DNA of 64,000 nt from Limonium bicolor (taxonomy: Eukaryota > Streptophyta > Magnoliopsida > Caryophyllales > Plumbaginaceae). Numbering within the stretch: the first letter of the stretch is position 1; each line of letters starts with the position of its first letter. Under the pieces are notes generated by a model. That model searched no databases, was not told the origin of the DNA, and was given only the letters and a program-made list of their open reading frames with translations. The DNA is taken from the NCBI GenBank assembly GCA_023374045.1, contig CM041776.1, positions 345,029,636 through 345,093,635 on the forward strand. The letters are read 5' to 3'. A program made the translations under genes and the position numbers. Positions 33,210 to 45,918 of this stretch are shown here, one piece after another.

Positions 33210-33974
33210 AGCATCTTTTTTAGTTCATATAATTGTATTGTAGGGGATAGTTTAGGGGGCAGTGTGGGACTTGCCTCTTTTAGGGATGTTGGTCTAGATG
33301 TTACAATTCTCAACTATTTAGGCCATCACATAGATTGTTTAGTGAATAATGAGAGGGGAGTGATCTGGTGATGTATAGGGTTATATGGTTGGTCCGTGAG
33401 TAATGAGCGTTGGAGAACTTGACGATTACCAAGGGATCTGGCTGGTCTTTGGGATGGTCCATGGCTGGTAGGAGGAGATATAAATGAGGTTTTGTATGGG
33501 TTCGAGCAAAGGGGTTTTCGAATTAGATCTATGAGGGGTATGGAGGCTTTTCGCGAATGCATTTCTGAGTGTGGTCTTTCTTATTTGGGTTATATTAGTG
33601 GCCGATTCACATATACTAATCGATGACGAGGGCATTGGAACATGAAGTGCCGTCTTGATCGGTTCCTTTCTAATGATTCATAGTTATGTCTGTTTTCTCA
33701 TGCTCGTAATTACCATCTCCGATGGGGGCGTTCTGACCATCATCCCATCGAACTCCTCCGTTATCCTCCTTTCCATCAGGGTAGTAAACCATTTTATTTT
33801 GAAAATTGTTAGGTTAATGAAAGTCAGTGTCATCAAATTGTCCAAGATGTCTGAGCATCTGGTGGAGATTATCAGAACAAGGTAAAGGCTTGTGGTGTTA
33901 GGCTTCGATCATAGGGTATTAACAGACTTAGGGAGGAGCATACAGTCATTACTAGAGTTAAGAATGATCTTCAC
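33210..33974 (+). pseudogene. LINE-A ORF2 endonuclease domain (left fragment)
   Basis: APE-type endonuclease remnants: GPWLVGGDINEVLYGFEQRG near 33450-33515 (the GDxNE catalytic motif), GRFTYTNR near 33602, CRLDRFLSND near 33650 and GRSDHHPIELL near 33726-33760 (catalytic SDH). Stops interrupt it. It continues through the pre-RT linker to the LARD-2 insertion at 33975. Confidence 0.85.
33970..33974 (-). repeat. Left target-site duplication of LARD-2 (imperfect)
   Basis: TTCAC before the LTR against TTCGC after it (48228-48232), 4 of 5. Both lie in LINE-A sequence that resumes across the insertion, so the boundary is secure despite one substitution. Confidence 0.75.
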
Positions 33975-34445
33975 TGTAACACCCCTACCATTAATACAAT
34001 CATTACGTCCAATCTCCTCATACTTTCAGAGTCATGCAGCGGATACATACTTGCATACAGTGGGTGATACAATGCCGTTAGTCACCCACGTGACTAACAA
34101 GGCTACTACTTCTATATACAGCATCGGTCTGATGGACCGGAATATCCGAGTGCTACACAAATACAATCTTCACTACAATTACCAATTAGGTATTACAACC
34201 TCCCATTCAATACAATACTCTATAAGTTCAATACATGCTAATACACCGAGTTTACTAAGATCCTTATAGAAGTAGAATACCTCTTTCAATTCCATACATA
34301 CTCATTAAGAGTCTAACCACTACCCATTCCTCACAACTACTTACTTCCTAAGTACAAGGGGTGTGCTAATTAGTACACCTCTACATTCTGCTACTCCTAT
34401 CCAAATGTAGTCACCGGTCTCGTGCCTTGACCATATCCTCCTCGG

Positions 34446-34540
34446 GTACCTGCACACTAAAAACGTTCCCCCGAGGGGGTCAGCTTTCGCTGAGCATGAT
34501 AACCGCATACCCCGCGTACTAGTGAGGGTACGCCGACCAC
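34446..34540 (-). promoter_or_regulatory. Conserved hairpin and CAG|GTAC module (LARD-2 3' LTR)
   Basis: On the - strand: the block around GTACGCGGGGTATGC (34507-34540), then the perfect hairpin CCCCCTCGGGGG (34468-34479), a T-rich tract and GTGTGCAG|GTAC (GTAC at 34446-34449). The order is the same as in LARD-1 18965-19065. The other LTR copy (about 44378-44472) has TAG|GTAC, which keeps the AG. Confidence 0.45.
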
Positions 34541-35784
34541 TTGGTCGAATACATGCGATTGATTTCATTCAAACATACATGCATACATGCTCTTATACAT
34601 AACATTACAATACATTACGCAAGGAATACATACATACACATCAATACACGCTCTTCAAGGCATACATGGTAACCCATACAAGCCATCAAATACATTCTTA
34701 CCTTTCCGAGATCCGCGATACCCAATACATATACAATACATACGCAATACATACACAATACATGTCCTTGTTAGCTCATGTTGGTCCACCCGGGTTAATC
34801 GGGTGGAGATTACTCTTTTACTCGTTCCAGAGTACTTACGCATACATACTCATACTCATACATACTTACTTACTTACTCTTACTCATGTTAAGTCGTCGG
34901 GACCTCCGGCCCGGGGACTACTCGGTCCCACCACCGGGATTACTTGACTCACCAATCCGGGATGCTGCCCACTTAAGGGATTTGGGCCGCGGACCAGTTT
35001 AAGAGTCAGGAATCGGATCCAACCTCTTGTGTCTCCTCATCCTCACGCGTGGCCGAAGCTATATCGGACTTCTACTCATTCCAATTTATTCCTTACTTAT
35101 GTTAGGAGTTAGGTAGTTAGGAATTAGCAGAAGTCATTCATTCAAGCCACATACACAATACATTGTTCATATACACATCCATACGAAATACATTACAATA
35201 TACAAGTACACTACGAAATACAATACACTTCATCATCATTCATATATTTCATGAATTATACAAACCATTGTTCAAGACAAATATCAAGAACAATGTAAAC
35301 AAGCACAAATAAGTGCATTATAGTCCGATTCGTGCATTTATCTTATTAGGTGATCAAATAAGCACACAAATCGGGGTAACCAGATTAGGATACAGGGCAT
35401 GAAGAAATCATACCTTTCACCGTTGGTTTACTTTATCGGGTGTTCCCTTGCTCCACAGTTCCTTATTTGTTCCTCGAGTCCTAGTCCCGAACCAATGACT
35501 ACATGCCAAATGGTTCAATCAATTCTAAGCATTACAATACATTCATAGCTACTACCCCCGTGCTTACCCCGTTATCCCATTACTTTGGTTTAACTCAACG
35601 TTCATATACTTTCCACTTCTTAATTAATCCTCTTACTTGTTTCCCATTGACATACTTATTCCTTTACCATTAGTGTTACATTAATGGTGTATTACTAAAG
35701 TCTCATATATATGTACATACCCATATATATACATGCTTATGATTATTACATTCTTATTATTATTTACTTTTTTTTTGTAAGTCT

Positions 35785-35990
35785 TGGGTCGTCCGACCCA
35801 CGGTCCGACCCAACCTATGGGTCGGCCCGTTCCAGTAAGTTTTCCGTCTTCTGGAATTGTCCCGTCCGACCCAGAACTGTTCCGTCCGACCCATACACCT
35901 CTAGGTCGGACCATTCCAGTAGTTTTTGGTTCCGTGGCCTGTGCCCGTCCGACCCACCGTCCGACCCAACCTCTGGGTCGGACCGGTCCA
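35785..35990 (-). repeat. CpG-rich palindrome island (LARD-2 3' LTR)
   Basis: Eight to nine GGGTCGGAC/GTCCGACCC motifs, several in facing pairs such as GGGTCGTCCGACCC and GGTCGGACCGGTCC. It lies about 2.3-2.5 kb from the LTR start, close to where LARD-1 has its GGTCCGGGACC island (about 2.1-2.3 kb), but the core sequence differs. Confidence 0.78.
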
Positions 35991-37798
35991 GAACCTACCT
36001 ACAGATTTTGTTTTTCACTTCTTTTCTTACCCATTTCTTCCCCAATCTTCCTACATGTAATCCCACATGATTTAGCACTAATTAAGCCCTCTAAATCAAC
36101 TTAATTCATCCACCAAATCCATTACTAAATCCATCAAACAACTTACACAATTCCCTCACTTCTCTTCCAACACTTGTGACAGTTTTTGTTACCCTTATGC
36201 TACAGATTTTTGTTACAACTTCTACCATTCAATACTTCCTCTACCAATGTCACTCCTAGTATCCCAAATACATTTCTAAGCCATTACATTACCTATACCC
36301 AAGTCCAACTCTCCTCTTACCAAATCTTGCACACTAATTCTTCCTAGTTCTACAATACAATTTAATACCTCTTTGCTACAGATTTTGGTTCCTACCTCCT
36401 CCACACATAATTTCCTCTCATAATGCCATTTCCAAGGCCTACAATACATTGTCTCACCTCTTCAAGTCCCACACTCCTTCCCTAGGTCAAGTACATAAAT
36501 CCTCCTAGTTTCTCCAATGCCATTCAACAATTCTTGCTACAGATTTTACATTCTTTCATCCTCATACTATAGTCACTACTCCATGGTCATTAAACATCTC
36601 TACAATCCCTAATATGCACCTTGGTTCTCCCTTTCACCAAGTCATCCATTAAAGCACAATTCCTACTAAAATTTCGCCATAGCTCACCTACTTTTCTTAC
36701 TTATCCACACATCTTCTTTCTCGTCAATTCATCCCTATTCTAGCCAAACCACAAGGGTTCTACCAGCACACATACAAATATAAAATCCTCAATACTTTCT
36801 CAATCCACAATTCCAATACACATACACATCACATTTGGCTCCAAAGCCTACAATTCAAATACTTGCTCTTAAATACTCAAACTTCATAATTCTCAATACT
36901 AGTACAAGGTTTTGGGTTCTTTAAATATTTTACCCATTCCCATTACTCTAATGCAATAGAATTTAACATTAGGAAGGAGCTCTTACCTTGAGCTTATACT
37001 TCCTTCTTTCTTTCTCATTTTTCCTCATTCTTCCTTCCTTGCCTCAAAATCGGTTATGTGGGGAATGGAGTTACCAAACTCCATCCCAACACCCAAAGCA
37101 TACAAAACAAGTATAATTAATATACTAACCCTTAGATTTATATTAACTCATTGAGATGTTTTAAACAAATTTCTAGGGTTTACCTTTTGAACCTTTTAGG
37201 AGGGGTTTTAGCCCTTGGTTCAAGAAGGTGAATCCACCACCATTGCAAGATTGATATTATGCTCAAAGGAGAGAGAAAAACAGAGCATTACAAATGGGGC
37301 AAAATCGGTTGTGAATGAAAGTTAAGAAAATATGGGTTTTTCATGTAGATTTTTACCTTGTTGGAAAGAGGAGACTCCAAGCTTCCTAATGGTGTGCTTT
37401 TCTGTCCAAATGGGGAAAACCCATAGAGATGAAACTCATCCTTTTCGAGTTTTGAAAAGAGGGGATGATAGAGGAGGATGAGGGAATCACAAATATGTGA
37501 TTATTTTTTAGTTTGGAGCATGGATGGAGCTTGTACAAGGAGAGGAAGTGGAGGCAGCCATGGAGGGGTTCCATTTTCGCCCAGCACAGCGAGAGAGAGG
37601 GAAGAAAATCGGTGGAGAGAGGTGAGGAAGAAGAAGACGAAAAGTGAGAGGAGAGAGAGGGAGGGAAATGTTTTATGTTTTTGCTTTTTACTTTCCTCTC
37701 TCTTCCTTCTCTTTCTTTCTTTCTTTATTACTAGCTTAGAGTGTGTGTGAGTGGGTTGACCCATAAATAAAAACCGGCCCCACCTTATTAGTAAGCTG

Positions 37799-38016
37799 GA
37801 GCGTTTTTCGTCTTTTACAGAAAACGCTCGTTATTGTACCCGGTTTTGCATACTATTCACTAACCCGGCCCGTTTTCTGAAATTTTCTCGTTTAATTATT
37901 TTTATTGACTATTAAGCTCCCATAAATGCTTGATAATTGTTATTTAATGATTTACAATTTTTACGGGTCCATTTGACCATTTAAAGTCACGTTTTCGGGT
38001 TTTCTCAAAAAACGTG
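37799..38016 (-). promoter_or_regulatory. U3 hairpins of the LARD-2 3' LTR
   Basis: GAGCGTTTT...AAAACGCTC at 37799-37829 and CACGTTTT...AAAACGTG at 37988-38016, both on the - strand and matching LARD-1 hairpins at 2869-2899 and 2683-2711. A CGCTAA...TTAGCG pair follows near 38017-38036. A TATA-like TATTTAT lies just downstream (near 37765). Confidence 0.55.
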
Positions 38017-38305
38017 CGCTAAAGCTCTATTAGCGTTTTAATGCATTATTTGGATTTGTTTTCTTCGGGAGTTGTTCCCATATAATATTTAGGTCTTATT
38101 AAACCTTTGGAATCCATATAATACGCTATCCGGGGTCTCATACCCCCTATGGTTATTTAACGCTTATTTAGCGTTTTTCACTTTTTAAGCGTTTCTTTAT
38201 TTCTTTTGGATTTATTTTTACTCACCAATACTACTTAAGCATTATTAGGCTTTTAATAAGGATTAGAATAATCTTAATCACTATATTTAAGTTTGGGGTA
38301 TTTCA

Positions 38306-38320
38306 ATCTACCCCCTTAAG
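38306..38320 (-). other. Polypurine tract of LARD-2
   Basis: On the - strand CTTAAGGGGGTAGAT directly precedes the 3' LTR start TGAAATACCCC. It is the same motif as in LARD-1, one G shorter. Confidence 0.82.
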
Positions 38321-41300
38321 AACTTTGTCCTCAAAGTTGCTCAAGGTTATGGGGTTACGATACTTGCTAATTCATACTCGTCCATGCCAAAGGTCGTACA
38401 TTCTTCCTCCTTACTGATTCTCAAATCCATTACTCAAGGTTTCTACTTTCCATACCATGCCAATGTACAATCATTACTCGAACTCGCATTACTACCAACC
38501 ATCCAGTTCCTCATTACAAAACTTATACATACATACAGTGCAAAGCTCTCCCCAAAGCAATGCAATACACATTACAATCCCGCAGGCACTCAGGTCATCT
38601 AGACATGGGACTCCTCTATGTCCCGCTGCCCTTGGAATAATACAACATGCTACACTACTATCTTCTCCGGTATAAGCTTCTAACCAAATCCTTATTCTCA
38701 GTCTAAGGAAAAATCCTTCCCAACAGCTAATTAGAAATCTTTCTAAAGCATCCAACTCCAAGTTCCAAGTTAGATTCATTACTTCTATCCTAAGCGTGAT
38801 TCTTGTGACCACTAAAGGGGAGCTTCAAGAATCGTTCGACCTTGATGTGATCAGCGCCAGTGTTGAACTATCTTTCCACTCCAACTTGTGTTCGGTTTCC
38901 CTTGATCTGATCAGGATCAAGTTCGACTTCCCACATCAGTTTCAAACAAGCCATTATTTAGTTGTTTTCATTTTCTATCTTTTTACTCTTTCTAGTCGTG
39001 ATACGAATTCATACATCTCTAAAGGATGGAATCACTCCATCAATCATCCTCACTCTACTTCCTGAATGCTTTACTCCATGGTTCAATACCTAAATGCTCA
39101 TTTCATCAACCTTCACTACTTCCCTCCATTACTCTCCATCATTTCAATTATTCTAACTAGGGATTACCACACTTATAAAATTTAGTCATCCTCAATTTAC
39201 TTCCCATAACTTACATACGAATACACTACTCATGGGCTACATTCCTCTACTACTCTCAATCGTTTCGTACTACTTCTTCAAAGGCTACAATACTTGTGGA
39301 GCTCCGTCCACTACTCATTACTTTTCTTTTACTAATACTCTTACATGGTGTTACAGGGTAGGTATATCCATCCATGGTATTTGCATCTCTCATGCCTAGT
39401 TACCATAATTACAATATGAATGAGTACTTATGTTTATTTAACATAGTATCACTCATCAATTTGATTCTCATTTGTGCTATGCACATTACGGTTTATGTGT
39501 TTTATTCACAAAACTTACATTAAGCGGTTTTCGCTCTACCCCCCTTAAAAGGGATTACGCCCACGTAATCTACCATATGTTATTATTATTAAGCATTGAT
39601 TTAATCAATTTGGCAATCTGAAGCGTTTAGCTTCACTACGGTATACTATACAATATGCTCTGGTCAAAGGGTCTTAACCATACCAATGGTTTAGTCTTTG
39701 CACCCAGGATTTCTATATGAGTTTATTTAACTCATCGTTAATTCGGTTCTAGCCTATTAGGCTTCAAGGCATTAATAGTCATTCTACTATGCTTACTAGG
39801 TATATTATCTCCTAGCTAGGGCCCACTAGCTTCTGCTGCACGACCCTGATAACTCGGGTTATTCACCCTTCTTGTTATCCTTAATGTGCTATACATCACC
39901 TTTTATCCGTCTATTACGGGAATAAGGTTTACTAGACGAATACGGTATTCTTTTACCGTGTTTGAAATCAATGAGTTTAAGATTTATAACCAGCTCTCTG
40001 GTAATCTACTGCACATGCTATTTATGCTTCCACGATTATTCATTAAGTTCCTCCGACTTATTGTCGGGCGAGGTTAAATCACTACTCAGTTGTAGTACTT
40101 CCTCTGTTGTCAATAGCTTCTGAATTATACCAGTTCTTCTGGTTCAATACAAGTGTTCTTCACCTGTAGGACCTTGCATTGGTATGCGTCGGTTCTAGTG
40201 ACTTTCTGAAGTCTCTTTTCACCTTTTTATTCCATTGGAATTCACATTTGTGAGTGTTAGTGTGTTTCACACTCTTCGTGGGCTGCACGGTTTGTTGCTA
40301 AGCTTGCTTAACTGGCTTGTGCCACGTTCGTTGGTGAAAACAAGGGTTACTACCATTTACATTTTCTATATCCCTTGCTATCCCACTCGATCATTAGCTG
40401 TACAAGTGCAATACCAAAACACTCAGTCATACAGAGTGCAGAGGCGTAAACACTTGACAGTAATTCACTTATGTGATAGGAAAGAATATTTCTGACTGTC
40501 TTCCATACTTATTCTCCATGTCATCATCTACTACTTCCTCATAGCGGTCGCTTGTTGCGCACCGTATTCTTACTCTTTGTACCATTTCCTTATGGTGTAA
40601 ATACACTAGGAGGTTCCTAGTTCATATGTATGACGGTTGCCGCTGCGTACCGCAATGTTATTATCTTCCCCATGTGGAGATATTTTATTTCAGTTTACGT
40701 TTTATGTGTAGGTTAGCTTACCTCACATTCTATCATCATTTATGATATAATTTACAAAGTATCTTGGTTGACCAAGGATGAGGTAGTTCATCGGGTTATA
40801 AGCTCTCTCGAGCGTTAGTCATTTGTGGTGTTCAATGTGTATTCACATTGATTGTTTTGACAATTACTGTCTCCGTAGTGCTGAGCATTGGTTATAGGCT
40901 CTAGCTGTGTAGTTCTACTTGTATGTACATCACCGGGACATCCCAAGAACTTCGAGGGTTTTCTGGTCCCGTTCTCCAATTGGAGGGTATTCTATTACTA
41001 ACAAGTGAAGTTTCTTGTTGAGGGGTTATCTCCACTCATAGGTCTCATGACGAGGTTTATCATGTTGGTGTTTATCCAACAGTTCACCACATGCTTGGGT
41101 GGATACGGAGTATGCTTGCTCCTTAAGTCGTGATGGTTTGGAAATCTCATTTCCTTATTTCATCGCCTCTTGGCAGTATCTACAAGCGTAGGCTTTACTG
41201 TTATAATAGATGGAAGCCTTTCTAAGGGTTCACATCTTCACCACATTGGTGGTCTTTGGCTAACGGGGGGTACCTTCCCTAGGGTTTCTCGTAGTGTCCA

Positions 41301-43889
41301 AGTGTGGACTAGGCCAACGTTGGCATCATCATGATTCTTATGCCTCTGTGCTACCATTGCTACAGAAGGCATGAAGGAAAATTAAGAGTTTGTCTACTGT
41401 ATACTAGGGTGATGCTCTAGTGACAGTGACATTGAGATAGCCATTAGTCCAAGCCACTCATAAAGTTGGGTTTGAATTGTTGGTCCAGTTGTTGATTTCT
41501 TGTCGTATGAGGCAATACCTCTTGCAAGTCTTGTTAACAAATGGTGCAGGTTTTGCAACCGTTTAAGTTTATATAACGTATTTGGTTTACGGCTTCTGAG
41601 CCTTATTGCTGCAAGCTATGCTCTTTGCAAGCTGCTTATACATGTTCCCACTCCATGTATACCCCATAGGTTGGAGGTATTGCTGGGCTCCGTGGTAAGT
41701 CGTGACATCATGCTTCCGTTCATAGGAGACCCTTTAAGGCAATCTGGTGTAAATTCGGGCCTTCAGGTAATTTAGGGTATTTCCTGTTAAGTGAAATCCC
41801 TTCGGTATCCTAACCGAATATTCGTTCTAGATCATGTGCTTTTATCATGACGCTTGTTCAATTGTTGTTATCTCAGGCACCCTTCAAGGATTGCTCCTGA
41901 GTGCTGTTAGTTATGCCGTTACATCCGGCTAACGTTTAACATAGGTTGTGGCTACCATACCGCCTTGTGGTATTGTATTTGAGTTATTCCCTTTGGGTTA
42001 TGACGTCTCCCGTCCTTGGGTAGACTGTTTATACCTTCTCCTAGCGTTTAGACCAGGTTTAAAATTCTCCTCAAAGGTGGATTATACTTCATGGTAATCT
42101 TGTGATTGCTCTTGGGAGACTCTGTCCCGTTTGTTGAGCATCGTGGTGCTCACCTTAGGCATCTGCCTTACTGTGTTCAGGCTGGGTATACCTTCCAGCT
42201 ATCATGTATCTACTTGATGTCATTGAGACATGTCCAATGTCTATACTGTCTAGTCTGTGCTCTTTGCACTTTCTAGTTCTTATCCCTTACTTTCAGATGA
42301 CTTCTCTGAGTTCCTTTGCACTTGATCGTCTGAGGTGTCCAGCTGTTCTGGTTTGAACTTATTGATGGTCCGTAGAACGGAGTCGACTACTTCCCGTGTG
42401 TCGCACACTACATGTATACGTGGGTACCATGTTGATACGTTACCACTTACCCAACTATATGTTGGGCCCACAAGCTCCTTCGGAGTGCGGTTGTCCCACA
42501 TCCCGTAATTGGGTACACTCGTAGTGTTCGTCACATGCCTAGGTGAAGTATTCTATTGTCAACTCCTCTTGTATCATTCCATGATACTCACCGTAATGCT
42601 GTTGGTTTGGTTTAAAAATCCAAGGTTTTAAATAAAGGTTGTGGTTTTGAAAGAAAAATTTTGGGTTTTAAAATTATGGTTCGGTGTTAAAAAGAAGTCC
42701 CTCATGGCATAGCCATGTTTGAGGTCTTGACCAAGTCTAGCTTCTCGCTGACTGGTATGTTCTAAATACAGTGGTCGGGCCGTTAGGCCTTTCCAAGGTT
42801 CCATACTTCTAGTTGTTAGGATGTGTGATCCTGTAGTTGTTTCATTACGGTCACCGTACATTACTATGTACTTGTGACGTGTTGATGTTCCTTCACATAT
42901 TCATGTTCTTACTGCACTTGCCATGGCAAGTGCGTGGTACTGGTGGTTTTTGGTTAAACCTACACCGGTCTTGGTATGGTTTCCACTTGTATTTGATAGT
43001 CTTGTTGACTCTTCCCTTGATCTTATTGATCTACGTTGGGGTACTTGATCCTTTAAGTAGCTTCTCCGTGATCTTGACATGAATGTCATAGATCCGGGTA
43101 CTTCTCCAATCCTTGGAGATTCCCTTTTATTTGTCTTGTGTTTCTCTTCGTTGCTCGTTCCCACTGGTTTACCGTGGTTATTGAGCCTTAGCTTGTTTAG
43201 GCACTACTCTTGTAGTCCTATCGGTTCGTATCCTATGGATATCCTTGTAGCCGTCTGAGCTATGTTGGCCAGGTATTATAACCCTTTTAGCGTTGCAGGT
43301 TTGGAATTAATCACTACCGACTATGTCCTTAGTCAGCTAGCATACCGTTGATGGTATTAGTTAGATATTACTGCCCCGTAGACTCGTGTCTCGGGTTTTG
43401 TTACCGTTCCTTTTTCCGCCTTGCTGCACGCTTAGTGCTTCTTTTCCTGTTGATGGTTGATTAGCTAGGTTCTCGCGACTGCTAAGCACGTCGCCCCATG
43501 CTGTTGTAAGTTGTAGCCTCCTTATGGTTGGAGTTCCCATTCTACCGCCATTAAGTGCGGGTATTGTTGTTCAACCGGAACCCATCTCCGGGACTTCCAG
43601 TTCATGGTATTTACTACATGTCAGTACTTGTTTACCGTGTGATTGCTTCACAACTGCCAGATCGGGTTTTCCCGAGTATGAGAGGTCCTTCCTTCTCCCT
43701 GGCGTCTTTTCCTAAATCATACAAGGGGTTTGTGGAGGGCGGGTCTGGTGTTGTAGGTATCCGGTACTCACCGGTAGTTCCTAACTAGCATCTCTCTAAC
43801 GCTTAACACTCAGCCCTTAGCCCTAAGCTTCTAATTCCTAACTCGGTATTTCCTAGACTCGGTATTTCCAGTCATCAAAGCGATACTTC
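38321..43889 (-). other. LARD-2 internal region
   Basis: 5.6 kb without recognisable coding sequence; frames stay below about 92 aa. It is homologous in pieces to LARD-1 5375-7434 and 12848-15084. A piece near 42280-42534 has an 84-aa frame (YGMWDNRTPKELVGPTYSWV) whose LARD-1 counterpart keeps RRTPKELAGLT but has stops. It could be a faint coding relic or simply conserved non-coding sequence. Confidence 0.65.
39536..39550 (-). other. Second (central) polypurine tract of LARD-2
   Basis: On the - strand TTTTAAGGGGGGTAGAG, 1.23 kb upstream of the 3' LTR. The flanks (TTACGTGGGCGTAATCCC before, CGAAAACCGC after) match the LARD-1 site at 13906-13924. Confidence 0.55.
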
Positions 43890-43901
43890 GCTCTGATACC
43901 A
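43890..43901 (-). other. Primer-binding site of LARD-2
   Basis: On the - strand TGGTATCAGAGC, the exact plant consensus complementary to the initiator tRNA-Met 3' end, 5 nt after the 5' LTR end. Confidence 0.93.
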
Positions 43902-45712
43902 CTTTTTGTAACACCCCTACCATTAATACAATCATTACGTCCAATCTCCTCGTACTTTCAGAGTCATGCAGCGGATACATACTTGCATACAGTGGGTGAT
44001 ACAATGCCGTTAGTCACCCACGTGACTAACAAGGCTACTACTTCTATATACAGCATCGGTCTGATGGACCGGAATATCCGAGTGCTACACAAATACAATC
44101 TTCACTACAATTACCAATTAGGTATTACAACATCCCATTCAATACAATACTCCATAAGTTCAATACATGCTAATACACCGAGTTTACTAAGATCCTTATA
44201 CAAGTAGAATACCTCTTTCAATTCCATACATACTCATTAAGAGTCTAACCACTACCCATTCCTCACAACTACTTACTTCCTAATTACAAGGGGTGTGCTA
44301 ATTAGTACACCTCTACATTCTGCTACTACTATCCTAATGTAGTCACCGGTCTCGTGCCTTGACCATATCCTCCTCGGGTACCTACACACTAAAAACGTTC
44401 CCCCGAGGGGGTCAGCTTTCGCTGAGCATGATAACCGCATACCCCGCGTACTAGTGAGGGTACGCCGACCACTTGGTCGAATACATGCGATTGATTTCAT
44501 TCAAACATACATGCATACATGCTCTTATACATAACATTACAATACATTACGCAAGGAATACATACATACACATCAATACACGCTCTTCAAGGCATACATG
44601 GTAACCCATACAAGCCATCAAATACATTCTTACCTTTCCGAGATCCGCGATACCCAATACATATACAATGCATACGCAATACATACACAATACATGTCCT
44701 TGTTAGCTCATGTTGGTCCACCCGGGTTAATCGGGTGGAGATTACTCTTTTACTCGTTCCACAGTACTTACGCATACATACTCATACTCATACATACTTA
44801 CTTACTTACTCTTACTCATGTTAAGTCGTCGGGACCTCCGGCCCGGGGACTACTCGGTCCCACCACCGGATTACTTGACTCACCAATCCGGGATGCTACC
44901 CACTTAAGGGATTTGGGCCGCGGACCAGTTTAAGAGTCAGGAATCGGATCCAACCTCTTGTGTCTCCTCATCCTCACGCGTGGCCGAAGCTATATCGACT
45001 TCTACTCATTCCAATTTATTCCTTACTTATGTTAGGAGTTAGGTAGTTAGAAATTAGCAGAAGTCATTCATTCAAGCCACATACACAATACATTGTTCAT
45101 ATACACATCCATACGAAATACATTACAATATACAAGTACACTACGAAATACAATACACTTCATCATTATTCATATATTTCATGAATTATACAAACCATTG
45201 TTCAAGACAAATATCAAGAACAATGTAAACAAGCACAAAGAAGTGCATTATAGTCCGATTCGTGCATTTATCTTATTAGGTGATCAAATAAGCACACAAA
45301 TCGGGGTAACCAGATTATGATACAGGGCATGAAGAAATCATACCTTTCACCGTTGGTTTACTTTATCGGGTGTTCCCTTGCTCCATAGTTCCTTATTTGT
45401 TCCTCGAGTCCTAGTCCCGAACCAATGACTATATGCCAAATGGTTCAATCAATTCTAAGCATTACAATACATTCATAGCTACTACCCCCGTGCTTACCCC
45501 GTTATCCCATTACTTTGGTTTAACTCAACATTCTTATACTTTCCACTTCTTAATTAATCCTCTTACTTGTTTCCCATTGACATACTTATTCCTTTACCAT
45601 TAGTGTTACATTAATGGTGTATTACTAAAGTCTCATATATGTACATACCCATATATATACATGCTTATTATTATTACATTCTTATTATTATTTACCTTTT
45701 TTTTGTAAGTCT

Positions 45713-45918
45713 TGGGTCATCCGACCCACGGTCCGACCCAACCTATGGGTCGGCCCGTTCTAGTAAGTTTTCCGTCTTCTGGAATTGTCCCGTCCGACCC
45801 AGAACTGTTCCGTCCGACCCATACACCTCTGGGTCGGACCATTCCAGTAGTTTTTGGTTCCGTGGCCTGTGCCCGTCCGACCCCCGTCCGACCCAACCTC
45901 TGGGTCGGACCGGTCCAG
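45713..45918 (-). repeat. CpG-rich palindrome island (LARD-2 5' LTR)
   Basis: Partner of 35785-35990, with a few substitutions (GGGTCATCC for GGGTCGTCC) and loss of one ACC in the CCCCCGTCCGACCC part. Confidence 0.78.

Larger units (their letters stand above)
33975..38305 (-). repeat. 3' LTR of LARD-2
   Basis: 4331 bp, on the + strand from TGTAACACCCCTACC to GGGGTATTTCA. It is rich in ATACA runs at 34560-34880 and contains a CpG-rich island at 35785-35990, a CT/GA-rich stretch at 37440-37740 and the U3 hairpins at 37799-38016. Short frames such as the lysine/arginine-rich ones at 37478-37764 come from the GA tract. Confidence 0.92.

Noticed and set aside
34560..34880. ATACA-rich run as a satellite or CRISPR-like array
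   Set aside because: No constant unit length or spacer pattern; it is a degenerate low-complexity part of the LARD-2 LTR, present in both copies.
37478..37764. Lysine/arginine/glutamate-rich frames on both strands (and the matching pair near 47400-47686)
   Set aside because: They are translations of a GA/CT-rich tract in the LARD-2 LTRs; both strands are open, which indicates simple-sequence composition, not genes.
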